A stretch of DNA of 64,000 nucleotides from Euonymus europaeus. Lineage: Eukaryota; Streptophyta; Magnoliopsida; Celastrales; Celastraceae. Every line of letters begins with the position of its first letter. Position 1 is the stretch's first letter. Of this stretch, positions 35,873 to 48,293 are shown piece after piece. Made by a program: the position numbers and the translations under genes. Below the pieces are notes generated by a model, which saw nothing but the letters and a program-made list of their open reading frames with translations, was not told the origin of the DNA and searched no databases. The stretch covers positions 23,123,238 to 23,187,237 of the forward strand of contig OY756960.1 of the NCBI GenBank assembly GCA_963580455.1. Reading direction: 5' to 3'.

Positions 35873-38124
35873 GATTAGAATGAATTAGTTCGAATAATTT
35901 ATACTAGTTCATCTTCAAGGGCCTGCTTGTCATTTTATTTTTACTTTTTTGCCCCTCTTAGGGTCCTTTGTAAATGCACCAATTTTGTTAGGGGTATGAT
36001 ATTTCCAACTCTGACCTTGTACGTTTCTCAGTCTCTGTATATATTATTAGCAAGTCTTTTGTTAGAAAAGAGTTATTTGCTGAGATGGTGTACGTGAGTT
36101 TGGTTCTTCTATGTGGCCCAAGATTTGGATTTGATTCTGTTGTCACTTGGTACATTATTAGTAAAGTCCCTTGTTTGTTATGTATTTGTAAGAACACTTA
36201 TCTGATTCTGGTAATTAAAAGGTCCTGCTGGTCATGGATTTTGTACTTTGGAAGTTAAATCAGCTTTAGCTTTTAAGAGCTTTTGTCCCTCTTTGTCTAA
36301 AATATACATTGTTGAGTACCATCGTACTGCCTTCTAGCAGGCTATTTTCGGTTATTCAATGAGTCAGCTGCTTGGCCTTTATATACATACATATATATAT
36401 ATATATATAGTTTGCGTCACTGCTTACAAAGTAGAGTACACACATGCCTCACAAATTACAAAAAGAAAAGGAGGTATGTGTCATAATATAGGTCAGCACA
36501 TTTAAATTTGGCAGGAGTCATAATAATAGAGAAAGAGACTATCGATCAACTTGGGTTATCGTTTTATCCATTAATTTTGACTACAAACAACATATACCGG
36601 AAGGCTATTATTCGTTGGATAATTAATTGATAAATGGTGTACTTGTATTTGATATTGAAACAATGATAAAAATAACATACAAATAATGATGCACGACAGT
36701 AATAATATATTATCTTGTTAAGGATTGTCAGTTTAATTTGTAAAACATACAAGAACCACAAACATACAGATGCATATATAATAGCAGATCAATAAATTGT
36801 GAGAAGAACACCGTTATCAAATAGCAGATATCAAGATGAATATTGGATGGAGTGAGGCACGGTGGTAAAGTCGAATTTTCTTGAGTTGAAATACGTCAAT
36901 CCTATAATGTTTTAGTTCTTTTTGGATGAACACACACTCATTTACTAGCGGTAAGTGACACTCTAATACCGACAGTCCCAGCCAAACTAATTTAGAAAAC
37001 ACTCTCAAACTTGGCAAAAAAAGAACAAACCAAAGAAGAAAAGAGTAGATAAATGTTTGATTGCTAATAGGCATTGGGCCTTTCTTATATAGGAAGTCCA
37101 AGCAATAACCATCCCACTAAATCAGATCAATGACTAATTGTTAGGGACAAAATTTTGAAATAGTTGTTAACCCAAAATCTTCGCAACTATCCAGGACTGA
37201 TGAAAAATTATTCAACGGTCCAGGACTAATAACCCACTAATCAATAGTGGGACACCCTACAATTTTTTATTCAAATATCTAACATTATTATTGTTATTAT
37301 TGTGTCATTATGTTTATAATAGAGAGAATGGTGTGGGTCTGGGTGTGGGTGTGGGAGGATTTGTACGTAGGGAATCAGAGATGGATTGATAGCTAACAGC
37401 GCAAAGGCCAAAACCCTCCTCCTACCTCTCTGTGCCGCCATATATAAAGACAACAATAGAGAAGAGACGAGAAAGGGGAGGGGAAAAGTCTATAGTTTGA
37501 GCTTGCATTTGCATTGAATTCGTAATCCCACATCACACGCTTCCAAGCATGCGCTTTACGTCACACTTTTTTGGCCCTATCCCTTCTTCACACTGACTGA
37601 CATTTTCTATTTACCTTTTCAGTACTAGAGACTCCAGAAACGAAAGGACTCTGTGTACGCACCGGTGGACATTACACCCCATTCCCCCCTCCCCCACTTC
37701 TCTTGATAGCTTCACTTCGCACGTAGCTTTTTATGATCTCACCTGATGTCATAATTCAAACGACGTCGTTCTGTCATAAGGGAGTTTCTCCCTTCACTGA
37801 GAGGGCCTTCGATCGATGAGAGGGCATGTCTTAATTTGTAAGTATCTAAACTTGGCATGCACCGATCATAGACTGAATCTGACCCGCTCTGATCATATAT
37901 GATAGTGCGCACTTGTGCCATGCCAATATATAAAATGTAAAGAGAGAGAGGTCGACCCAGAAGAATTCCTTTCACATACCATGCACATCTGATCAGATTC
38001 TGATTTTGGGTCCTGTCCACACACTTTTTTTTCCAGCAAAAGATGTATATATGTAGGACTAATTAAAAATTTAAAATATCAGTTAGCTATAGATCGATTG
38101 ACACGTTCTTCTATGTTTATTTGC

Positions 38125-38147
38125 CATGCATGCATGCATGACGTGTC
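38125..38147 (+). promoter_or_regulatory. RY-repeat cluster joined to an ACGTG core
   Basis: CATGCATGCATGCATG overlaps into GACGTGTC. CATGCA is the RY element bound by B3 factors (ABI3, FUS3, LEC2) and ACGTGTC is a good ABRE/bZIP site; the pair is typical of seed enhancers. It lies about 2.3 kb beyond YUCCA and 2.9 kb before LEUNIG. The function is inferred. Confidence 0.4.
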
Positions 38148-39697
38148 ATTGTGTAGCCAAAGCCAATAAGAATATATTGCAGTATTGGAGATAGACTTGA
38201 GCATGACAAACTTTCTCTGTCCGAATTCAGGGACAGATGGACAAGTTCTTGGTGCTCGTAATTTAACCATGCATGAATATATGAAGTGAGAGAGAGAGAG
38301 GGAGTAATTAGTTGGTAGAGAAAGACTTTACAGTACACGTGGCCGCGTTTGTTCTTTTTTTTTTTGGCGTTGCACTAAATATATTTAATATAATTTTATA
38401 TTTTTAATTTATTTTCTACGTAATTAAGACATCATATATTCATATTCACGGGCAAGTATTATATGAGGACAAGGTTGTAACAGTCTCCTATGTAGATTCT
38501 CACTATCTGACGTGGACGTTATTCCCGTGAGAAGGACCATTTAGAGATTCACCAGAGGCCTCTTTGTTAATTTTCCTTTTTGGGCCTACTACAGAATTAC
38601 AAGTTTAAATCCACATCTGTTTGGGCCGCATAACTGTATTTAAGATAGATGGGCCGAGAAGTCGGGCTTTTGCGAAAATGCCTTGTAAATCAATAGTCAT
38701 GGTCAAATGAAAACAAAATTACGGTCAATTTTTCTCTCAGAAGATAGTAATTGGTCACGTTTGGTTTGGTCAAATTGCTAAAAAAAGTATGGAAAGATTG
38801 GTTTAATTTAATGGTTCTCTCATTTTTTTTAAATCATGGTAACTTTAGCTTCAATTCTCATACACTAATCATATATCAATATAGCTAATAGTGCGATTGA
38901 ATTTTCACAACGACAAAGAAGATTATTGTCGCATAACGCGAATATTCTAATGTCTTTGTATACGCGCGGAATATCAACTCAAAACATTAGTTTTTAAAAT
39001 TCTACTAACGTGTCATTTTTTTTTGTGCTAGGTCCATCATCTTTTAAAGCTTTATAACAAAATGGAAATTTATAACAAATCATAAATTATCTTGCGAAAC
39101 ATGACAATATGACATGCTTACATTAAATTGTTGTAGAAAATTTGAGAGTGCACTGCAATATATCATGTTAATGTTTTGAGAATTTTTTTCTTTTATAATT
39201 AAGGATGACAACATACAAGTTTGTTCTTTTTGACATCCGATATCAACATAAATTTAGGTCCTTAGGCATACATATACATAAATTGTCCACCTGGAAATAT
39301 GAATCACATAGTAAGTTGAGTCAAAACTCAATTCGTGGCTATAAGAGTATTGCTTACAGTAAAATTATACTCGACACTTTTCAAGTTTATACAATTTGAC
39401 TCGGGAGATTTATCATTAGACTATTCATTCAAGTGAAAACAGTAATTCACATAGTAATTAAGAGCAACTACAAAAGGAGGTGCTAAATTTTGTGCAACAG
39501 AGGAATACTAAGATGCATTGATTATGATGAAATGTCTTAAAAATACAATGTCAATTACATTCAAAACCCGTTATCTTCTCTCTCAACTACATTTATTCAA
39601 TTTACACATCGCTTCTCATTCTCTTATGAGCCAAATGCAATGATAATTTTTTGTCTGTCCATTAAATATATTAGGTCTCATATCTATTATACAAAAA

Positions 39698-40430
39698 GTC
39701 AAGTTATATATTTACTTACATCACCAAAACACATATCTCAATACAGACATATCAACAAAACACAAATCCTTATATATTTTTATCTCTCAATATTTGTCAA
39801 ATATCTACCTTTTCATTTTCACATCAATTATTTGACAAAAAAACACTAAAATCAATACAAGGACTCACATCTTTTACAAAAAAATCAAGCCACGTACTCA
39901 TTCACATCACCAAACACACATTTCAATACAATCACATCATCAAAACACATATGTAAATACAATCACAACAATAAAAATACATATTCTCATACATTATTAT
40001 CCATTCTCCCTAAAAACTTACAATTACATTTGCGCTTAAAATGTTAGTATCTCACCACTCCGAGTGTGTCAAGTCACATATTTACTCATATCAGCAAGAC
40101 ACACATTTAAATATAGACACATCAACAAAACATAAATTATTATATATTTTTTCTCTCAAACTTTGTCAAACATCTACTTTTTCATTTTCACATTCATTAT
40201 TTGACAAAACTACACGAAAATCAATACAGAGACTCACATATTTTACAAAAAAGTCAAGCCGCATACTTATTCACATCACCAAACACATATATTTCAATAC
40301 ATTTAAATCACCAAAACACATATTTAAATACAATTACAACAATAAAAATACACATTCTCATACATTATTATTAATTCTCCCTAAAAACTTCTCATTTACA
40401 TTTGCGCTTAAAATGTTGAAATTAGTAATC
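39698..40430. repeat. Tandem duplication, two copies of about 370 bp
   Basis: Copy 1 starts at GTCAAGTTATATATTTA (39698) and copy 2 at GTCAAGTCACATATTTA (about 40068). Both contain ACATCAACAAAACA-like, TTTTCATTTTCACAT, TTTGACAAAA, TCACATCACCAAACACA and TTACATTTGCGCTTAAAATG blocks in the same order, and the unit has its own CAC-AAACACA sub-repeats. Very AT-rich, no coding. Confidence 0.85.
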
Positions 40431-41035
40431 CCACCGAGTGCTATTTTAGTACATTTGTTTTACCCGCATGAAAAAAGCATTGTCATATTAGTGAGAACTG
40501 ATTTTCCAAATCAATCCTCTCTTACCTGAACTTATACACAACTGTTGAACCGGAATTGACTTGGTTGAGGGTAGTTAGGCCAACTTCAAAGGCTATTCTA
40601 GTCATTTCGACGCAAAGCTCGCGAGTACGAAGGGGCTTGGTCTAAAATTTGGCAAGATCTGATGGGTTTTATTGTAAATTTAACCGAGAAAGCCATGATG
40701 ATATCTGCAACAGGAACTCAAATCCACCAAAGCTAAAAGCAAATCCAGTCTCCAATTAAAAAAAATTTCTGGTTTGTAGGTACCGTATCGTTCTATTTAT
40801 GATTTTTGTTGTTTTTTGATTTTGATTTGCTAAATTAGAGGCTCTCTTCCCTTCTATTCATCCACATATGATATCCCCCCTCCCCCTTCCCTTTCTCTGG
40901 TTTTGGATTCTGAAAAGTTTCTCCCTTTTCCTATTCTGGCTTTCAATTTTTAGACTTCAAGGGAAGACTGCAGAAACCAAAACTTAAGCTGTTAGTACTT
41001 CCAAGTGTTTCTGTGTGCTATTTGGATTCGAGAAC

Positions 41036-44000
41036 ATGTCCCAAACTAATTGGGAAGCCGATAAAATGTAAGCCTTCTCTCGTTTCACTCTCCGACTTCA
41101 ATTTTTCGTATCTGGGTCTCCTTTTTTTTATTACCTTTTAGTTTGGGCTGTTTTTGTGTTCTGATTTTGTTACTGTGTGTGTGGGATTCCTGAATACTGC
41201 TTGTTATTAGGATTGAAGTTTTATAATTTTCAGCCGTTTAGTAAACACATATGCTTAAATCTTAGGGTTCGTATTTTTTACTTGTGTTTTTTTGGGTTTA
41301 AATCGGTGGAAAAGGTAATTTTGGATGAGTTGCTCATTATTTTTTCTGGTTCTCCGTCTCTGGTAGATATGGGTGCCTTTTATGTCTATTATTTTAATGC
41401 TTTTTTCGTGAGGCCTTCTTGAAGCTCTCTCTTTTACGAAGGAACTGTTGTATCAACCACTTTTATTTTTGGTTTCTGGGTTTTGTGGGCATTTGGGTTT
41501 TGTTTGCTGGGTTGCCAAAGTTTCCAACGTTAGCAACTGAGTTTCTGGGATTTTGGTTGTGTTTCTGCACTGTTGGTACTCTTATTTAGACGTGATTCCT
41601 TCTGGACTCTCACTACTTTCGGCATGACTTTGCAACATGCATTTTTATCCACTTAAAACAAACAACAGGTTGGATGTGTACATCCACGTTAGCAACTGAG
41701 TTTCTGGGATTTTGGGTGTGTTTCTGCACTGTTGGTACTCTTATTTAGACGTGATTCCTTCTGGACTCTCACTACTTTCGGCATGACTTTGCAACATGCA
41801 TTTTTATCCACTTAAAACAAACAACAGGTTGGATGTGTACATCCACGATTATTTAGTCAAGAGGGACTTGAAGGCTTCTGCTCAGGCATTTCAAGCTGAA
41901 GGAAAAGTATCCTCTGATCCCGTTGGTGAGTATACTCCTTGTTAATGGACTTAGAAAGATCGACTCTTCTTGGCTAAAATTATTTTTTACTTTCTTCTTG
42001 TTTTGCTCTCCAGTATTCAATATTTCAATTGTTCTGATATTTGAACATGGGTTTCCAGCTATTGATGCACCTGGAGGTTTTCTCTTTGAATGGTGGTCGG
42101 TTTTCTGGGATATATTTATTGCCCGGACTAATGAGAAGCATTCGGAGGTTGCTGCATCCTACATTGAGGTTTGCTTAAGATTTGTTCTCTCGTAATCCTT
42201 TGCTGACGAGAAAGATTCTGTGGTTCATGCACATTTTGCAATATGAAGCTTTGTGTTTACCCTAATGACGGATTTTAGCCTCTCGCTCATGAAGCTTCTT
42301 TTAATTATTCTGGATTTTCCATTAAATAAGATACATCAATTTCCATAATAGATTTAGAAGGATATATTATGAAGTTCTTTTTTTCTGCAGTGTTTTAATT
42401 CTTACTTTTATCTCTGTTAATGTGTTGTTTGGATTGAATTGCTTCTGTGCGGCTTGTTAGGTTTGTGCTTTCATGAGTTTCATCCAGCTGTTGCACATTG
42501 ACAATTTTCGTTATTAGGGAAACAACTTTTTTTGAATGGATATTTGAAGGCCGGTCTGAATAGCATTGTAATGATTTGAAGCATTATTATTCAGTTACAT
42601 AGCTGTTTGATGTCGGGCGATTCGTGCCTCATGGATATATTTATATATATATATAATTGTTTCAATATCTTCCCTTTAGGCCATCTTATTCTGTGCTCAG
42701 TTATTCCATTACCGGTGGACTAAGAGCTCTAATCCTTAGAAGGTCATTTGTGAGGTTTCTTATTTGTATAGTCATGGGGTTCCTGTTAGGAGCTGATGAT
42801 GTGCTCTTTTGCAGACACAGTTAGTTAAAGCTCGGGAACAGCAGCAACAACAGCAGCAACAGCAACCCCAACAGCAGCAGCAGCACATGCAGATGCAACA
42901 GCTTCTCTTGCAGAGACATGCTCAGCAGCAACAGCAGCAGCAGCAACAACAACAGCAACAGCAGCAACAACAGCAGCCGCAACAGCAGCAGCGAAGGGAT
43001 GGGACTCATCTTCTAAACGGCAGTTCAAATGGGCTTGGGGGAAACGACCATCTCATGCGGCAGAACCCTGGAACTGCAAATGCCTTGGCTACTAAGATGT
43101 ATGAGGAGAGATTAAAACATCCAATGCAGAGGGACTCATTGGAGGATGCAGCAATGAAGGTGCGTGAAGCATTTTGGGAAAGCTACAAAAAATTTCTCGT
43201 TTAACTTTTATAACCGTCTTTATAACTTTTTTGCAGCAAAGATTTGGTGATAATGTCGGCCAACTTTTGGATCCAAACCACGCTTCAATATTGAAGCCTG
43301 GGGCAACGACTGGCCAACCTTCGGGGTGCTGCTCTAATATTTAATTGTGTGCTTCATTGTTTCACCATAACTTATTGAGCTTTTGTGGCCAACCTTAAAT
43401 AAAAAGAGTATTATCCTGAACTTTGACATAGATTTTCATGATCAAAGGAAACAAAAAGTCATTCAAGTTTTCGTTATTTGACAGTGTTAATGACATAGTC
43501 ACAATAACATCAATTTAAAAGGCTATAGTTTAATTCCATGACGCATTGTTCTTTTATCTACTTTGAACTTCTTACTCTTAATTTTATTTCAGGCAAGTGT
43601 TGCATGGTACAGCTGGTGGGATGTCCCCGCAAGTTCAAGCTCGGAACCCACAGTTGCAAGGGTCTGCTCCGGTATTGTATTGTCCTTATCATTGATCTCA
43701 GTACCTTTCGCATTCATATTTTGAAGTTTTTTCCTCAATCTTTTTCTTGCACCAGGACATAAAGAATGAGATTAATCCAGTATTGAATCCCAGAGCTGCA
43801 GGTCCAGAAGGATCGCTGATAGGAATCCCTGGTATGATTTGGTAGTATTTCATGATTTAGTAAGATGTGATTATGCTTGCCTATGATTACCAGATTATGA
43901 AACCATTTCACCTGGAAAACACAGAACTATATATATAAGAGAGTTTTCTAAGGCTATTTCATGAATTGTATGGCTAACCTAAAATCTCTCAATCAGGATC

Positions 44001-47000
44001 AAATCAGGGTGGTAACAATTTAACATTAAAGGGATGGCCACTCACGGTAAGTTCTTCGTTATATGTGTTTTCTTCTTTCTGTAACTGTTTGATATCAAAA
44101 CATGAACATATCTATCTAATGCTCAAGACAAAAATTCTTCTTTATTTACCCTTTTCTCTTTGAAAATTCATTATTTAAGTCTCTACGCGTCCTTCATGCG
44201 TCATGCCACAGAAAAATTTGTTCACTATGAATGATTGTTAACTGCTTGATTTCATACTACTTAATTAGGGACTGGATCAGCTTCGCCCTGGGCTTCTTCA
44301 GCAGCAAAAACCGTTTATACAGTCTCCTCAGCCCTTCCATCAGCTTCAGATGTTGACACAACACCAGCAACAGCTTATGCTTGCTCAACAAAATTTAACT
44401 TCACCATCTGCTAGTAATGATAGCGCTAGACTGAGAATGCTTTTAAATACTCGGAATATGGGTCTTGGAAAGGATGGCCTTTCCAATTCTGTTGGTGATG
44501 TGGTTCCTAATGTGGGATCTCCCTTACAAGCTGGTGGGCCTCTTTTGCCTCGTGGAGATGCAGATATGTTGATCAAGGTGCCTGATTCTTTTGTCCATGC
44601 ATTGACATCATCACTTATGTCAATTAAGTGTTCCCTTAATCTCTCTTGTTTCACATTGCTCTGATGAAATTTGCAAGCCTCAAGCTTCTGAAACTTTGTT
44701 TCTCATACAGTTAAAAATGGCTCAGTTACAGCAGCAGCAGCAACAAATACAGAACAATAATCCTCAGCAGCATGCTCTTTCAAATCAGCAATCCCAAAGT
44801 TCAAACCACAACCTACATCAGCAGGATAAGATGGGCGGCGCTGGAAGTGTCAACATGGATGGTAGCATGTCAAACTCCTTTCGAGGAAATGATCAGGTCT
44901 GTGTTTTTTGGTTTCCTTTAATACATTTGTTTTAGCCAGCCTTTGACATCTCTCTTAGCAAATCTTTTATGCGTTATCATATGGGAATGGAAAGAGAAGT
45001 CCCTCAATTCTTTTTTCAAAACATGCACATCAAAGAACTTTTTTAAAATTCATAGTTAACAAATTTTCATTTTAGTTAAGGGGCTATTAGGTTTACTTCC
45101 ATAGACAAGGGATGGGTGTGGTACAAAAACTCGAGGGTAATTGGTCACAGTTGTTACAAGGTTGTTGAATTAAAATCTGGGCAAAGGTTTCTAACGTTAT
45201 TTTTTCCAAATTAAACTTAGGTTTCAAAAAACCAGACTGGGAGAAAGAGAAAACAACCAGTGTCATCTTCAGGCCCTGCCAATAGCTCAGGGACTGCAAA
45301 CACCGTGGGACCTTCCCCTAGCTCAGCACCATCAACACCTTCTACTCACACACCTGGAGATGTACATTCAATCCCTTCTTTTCCACACAGTGGTAGCTCT
45401 TCCAAGCCACTGATGATGTTTGGCAATGATGGTCCTGGCACTCTTGCATCACCATCAAATCAGTTGGTGAGTGACTTATGCCATTGTGTTGGTCAAAGGA
45501 ATTTACAATTCGTTGCATAAATTCTCATTGGCATTCCATGTTGGCAGTGGGATGATAAGGATCTTGCATTGCAGGCTGATATGGAGCGGTTTGTGGAGGA
45601 TGGATCTCTTGAAGATAATGTTGAGTCGTTTTTATCTCATGATGATGCGGATCCTAGAGATACCATTGGTCGCTGTATGGATATGAGCAAAGGTATGTAA
45701 ATGTAATACTTTCTATTAATCATGATTCGTGTGACGCAAATCACGGAATATCAACTGAAGCTTCCAGCATGGTACTGACGTTTCTGGCACTTCTTGCTGC
45801 ATGGAGTTCTTGCCTTCTTGGACAGGGCACAATACTGCTGAATGTCTTATTATGGTCTAAAGAATAATTAGGCATTCATCATCAGTTAGAAATAATTTAC
45901 ATTATTATATTCACAGAGAATGCTTGTAAGCATTTTGTTAATGCCTTTTCTTATTGGCAGTGCATCTGCTTTTGCAGTAACCCTCTTTGGGATGGCCACG
46001 CGTTTGTTGTATTTAAGAGCGAGAATTACTAACGCTCTTCAGTTTCATGCGTTGCCCTTTGAGTTTGTTATCATTTTGTGGAATCTATGCTTACTAACAC
46101 GATTCTCAATTTCTATTTTGGAGTTGGGGATTCTTTCATATAAAATTAACATAAATTACGGCTCTATTTTTGTCAACATGAAATGAATGAGATAGAAATA
46201 TATACCTGTAAATGGCTCTGGTACATCTGTTGTGATATATACTCTAGGCACATAAATCCTTTTCTATTTCAGGGTTTACGTTTGTGGAAGTAAATTCTTT
46301 TCGAGCGAACTCAAGCAAAGTTAGTTGTTGCCATTTCTCATCTGATGGAAAATTGCTTGCTAGTGGTGGCCATGATAAAAAGGTAAATGCATGAATCCCC
46401 TTTTAATATATAGGAACATAAATATGCACCTCTGAAGAATTTAATGAGGGTTATTTTTTACTTCTCGAAATGCCTTTTAAATTTGCACAATTTGCATGCC
46501 CGATGGTTTTGTGAATGCAGGCGGTATTGTGGTACACAGATTCTTTAAAGCCGAAAACTACTCTTGAAGAACATTCGGCAATAATTACTGATGTCCGTTT
46601 CTGTCCAAGCATGCCACGACTTGCAACATCGTCATTTGACAGAACTGTTAGGGTTTGGGATGCAGACAATGTTAGTTAACACTTTCACTTATCTCGCTCC
46701 TTGCTCCTTTTCTTACCTTTTCTGCTGCTTGTCCTTATATGGTGTTCCACTCAAAGAAACTCTACAAAACCTTTTAATCTAGCGTTTTAAGTCAAGTTTG
46801 ATACTTGGTTCTTGTAGGCTCATAGAGTTTCAAATCAACTTACATCTTTGCGTAGGGATATCTGGGAATTGAAAACTTTTCAGTAATGGTGCTCGAAGTA
46901 TCTAGTAAAATTATTGTTTTTTAAATCACAGAAGTAAAATAAAAAAAACTTTACTATAGAAAGCCATTTTTGTATCTTCCTGACTATTCCATACTTGCCA

Positions 47001-48293
47001 AATGTTGATCACTTGGCATATGAGTGAAATGCAGCCTGGTTATTCGCTTCGTACCTTCACGGGGCATTCTACTTCTGTCATGTCACTAGATTTCCACCCA
47101 AATAAGGATGACCTTATCTGCTCGTGCGACGGGGATGGTGAAATTCGGTACTGGAATATTACCAATGGTAGCTGTACCAGAGTTTTCAAGGTAGAATCTT
47201 GGGCACTGTTCAGTATTAACATAGTAAAGTGGTGCTTGTTAGCGGTGCCTTTTTATTTCTCAGATTGTTCCATTCTGGTACATCATGATGTCCTCTCTTG
47301 CATGAATTAGGGTGGTATGACCCAGATGAGATTTCAACCTCGTCTTGGGAGGTATCTTGCTGCAGCTGCGGAGAATGTTGTATCAATATTGGATGTGGAG
47401 ACACAAACTTGTCGGTATTCATTACAGGTTTGCTTTCATACTCTTTTTACCTGCTTGGCCCAAAGTTGCTTCAATGCAACCTAAGGACCACATGTTCAAG
47501 CCTTTGAGACAGCGTTACAGCAATGTTGCATAAAGCTGAGAAAATTGTATTCATACCATTGATAATTCTTTGGTAGTAAATTTCAATTACTCAGGCTAAT
47601 GTTTAATTGTTAAAATTGATACTGATTTTATGTTCCTGTGCTTCTTACTTGTACGATTTGCAGGCCTTTTTTTTTTCTTTCAATGTTTTGCACTATTCTC
47701 AATTGTTACTCAGCATCTGTGGCATGAGAACCTTTCTGAATTTGGATTTTTAATTTTAGGGGCATAGTAAGCCGATTCTTTCAGTGTGCTGGGATCCTTC
47801 TGGTGAATTCCTGGCATCTGTTAGTGAGGACTCGGTCAGAGTGTGGACACTTGGTTCAGGGAGTGAAGGGGAATGTGTTCATGAGTTGAGTTGTAATGGC
47901 AACAAATTCCACTCTTGTGTTTTCCATCATACACATCCTTCACTGCTAGTCATTGGATGTTACCAGGTAAGCTGTTTCACTTCATTTATCTTTCCGACAT
48001 TACTTGTTGGTTGGCAAGGGTGCCTGGAAATGTCGGTGGCCTGGTTCTAAAATTTTGTGCATGGACATTTGACTACTGGGGTTTAAATGTTTAATGGTTG
48101 GCTCTGGTAATAGTTTGTTTTCTGATATGGATTTGGGTATCGAATGCAGTCGTTGGAGCTCTGGAACATGAGAGAGAACAAGACTATGACTCTCACAGCC
48201 CATGAAGGACTGATAGCCGCCCTTGCTGTATCAACTGTAACAGGCATGGTTGCTTCAGCTAGTCATGACAAGTTTGTCAAATTGTGGAAGTGA
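41036..48293 (+). CDS. LUG: LEUNIG, Groucho/TLE-type transcriptional corepressor
   Basis: Nuclear corepressor that acts with SEUSS to repress AGAMOUS and to pattern flowers and leaves. 18 exons in phase give 882 aa: 41036–41067, 41828–41925, 42059–42168, 42815–43159, 43237–43325, 43593–43671, 43756–43831, 43997–44046, 44269–44577, 44711–44896, 45221–45466, 45548–45692, 46273–46382, 46521–46670, 47035–47190, 47311–47427, 47760–47966, 48150–48293. Residues 1 to about 80 form the LUFS/LisH region ([40 protein letters not shown]) that contacts SEUSS. Then comes a Gln-rich stretch encoded by CAG/CAA (about 42835–42990), a Ser/Pro/Gly-rich middle ([20 protein letters not shown]), and seven WD40-type repeats from about residue 600 ending [23 protein letters not shown] marks it as LUG rather than LEUNIG_HOMOLOG. 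Intron 1 carries a 159-bp duplication that includes the exon 2 acceptor. Confidence 0.97.
41527..41844 (+). repeat. 159-bp near-perfect tandem duplication spanning the LEUNIG intron 1/exon 2 junction
   Basis: Copies 41527–41685 and 41686–41844 differ at one base (TTTTGGTTGTG versus TTTTGGGTGTG). Each carries the polypyrimidine region, the acceptor ACAACAG and the first 17 nt of exon 2 (GTTGGATGTGTACATCC). ACG is shared at the start of each copy and just after the second, which suggests microhomology at the breakpoint. Only the second acceptor leads to the full LEUNIG frame. Confidence 0.97.

Larger units (their letters stand above)
35873..41035. other. Intergenic between YUCCA and LEUNIG (5.2 kb), no gene seen
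   Basis: Contains an AT dinucleotide microsatellite near 36385–36410, a CT/AG-rich block at 37440–37490, the RY/ABRE-like site at 38125, TGGGCY motifs at 38580–38665, the tandem duplication at 39698–40430, and the CT-rich presumed LEUNIG 5' UTR/promoter at about 40850–41035. Open frames here are short and have no recognised domain. Confidence 0.6.

Noticed and set aside
41527..41685. A second, alternative LEUNIG exon 2
   Set aside because: The upstream copy carries only 17 nt of exon 2 and then a stop in frame, so it cannot encode LEUNIG; it is treated as a duplication with splicing consequences.
42821..43028. Antisense open frames rich in Leu or Ala over the CAG tract
   Set aside because: They are the reverse-strand reading of the LEUNIG glutamine codons and have no independent start or splice context.
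45920..46186. Hydrophobic 88-aa open frame in LEUNIG intron 12
   Set aside because: It lies entirely in a well-bounded intron, is AT-driven and has no recognised motif.
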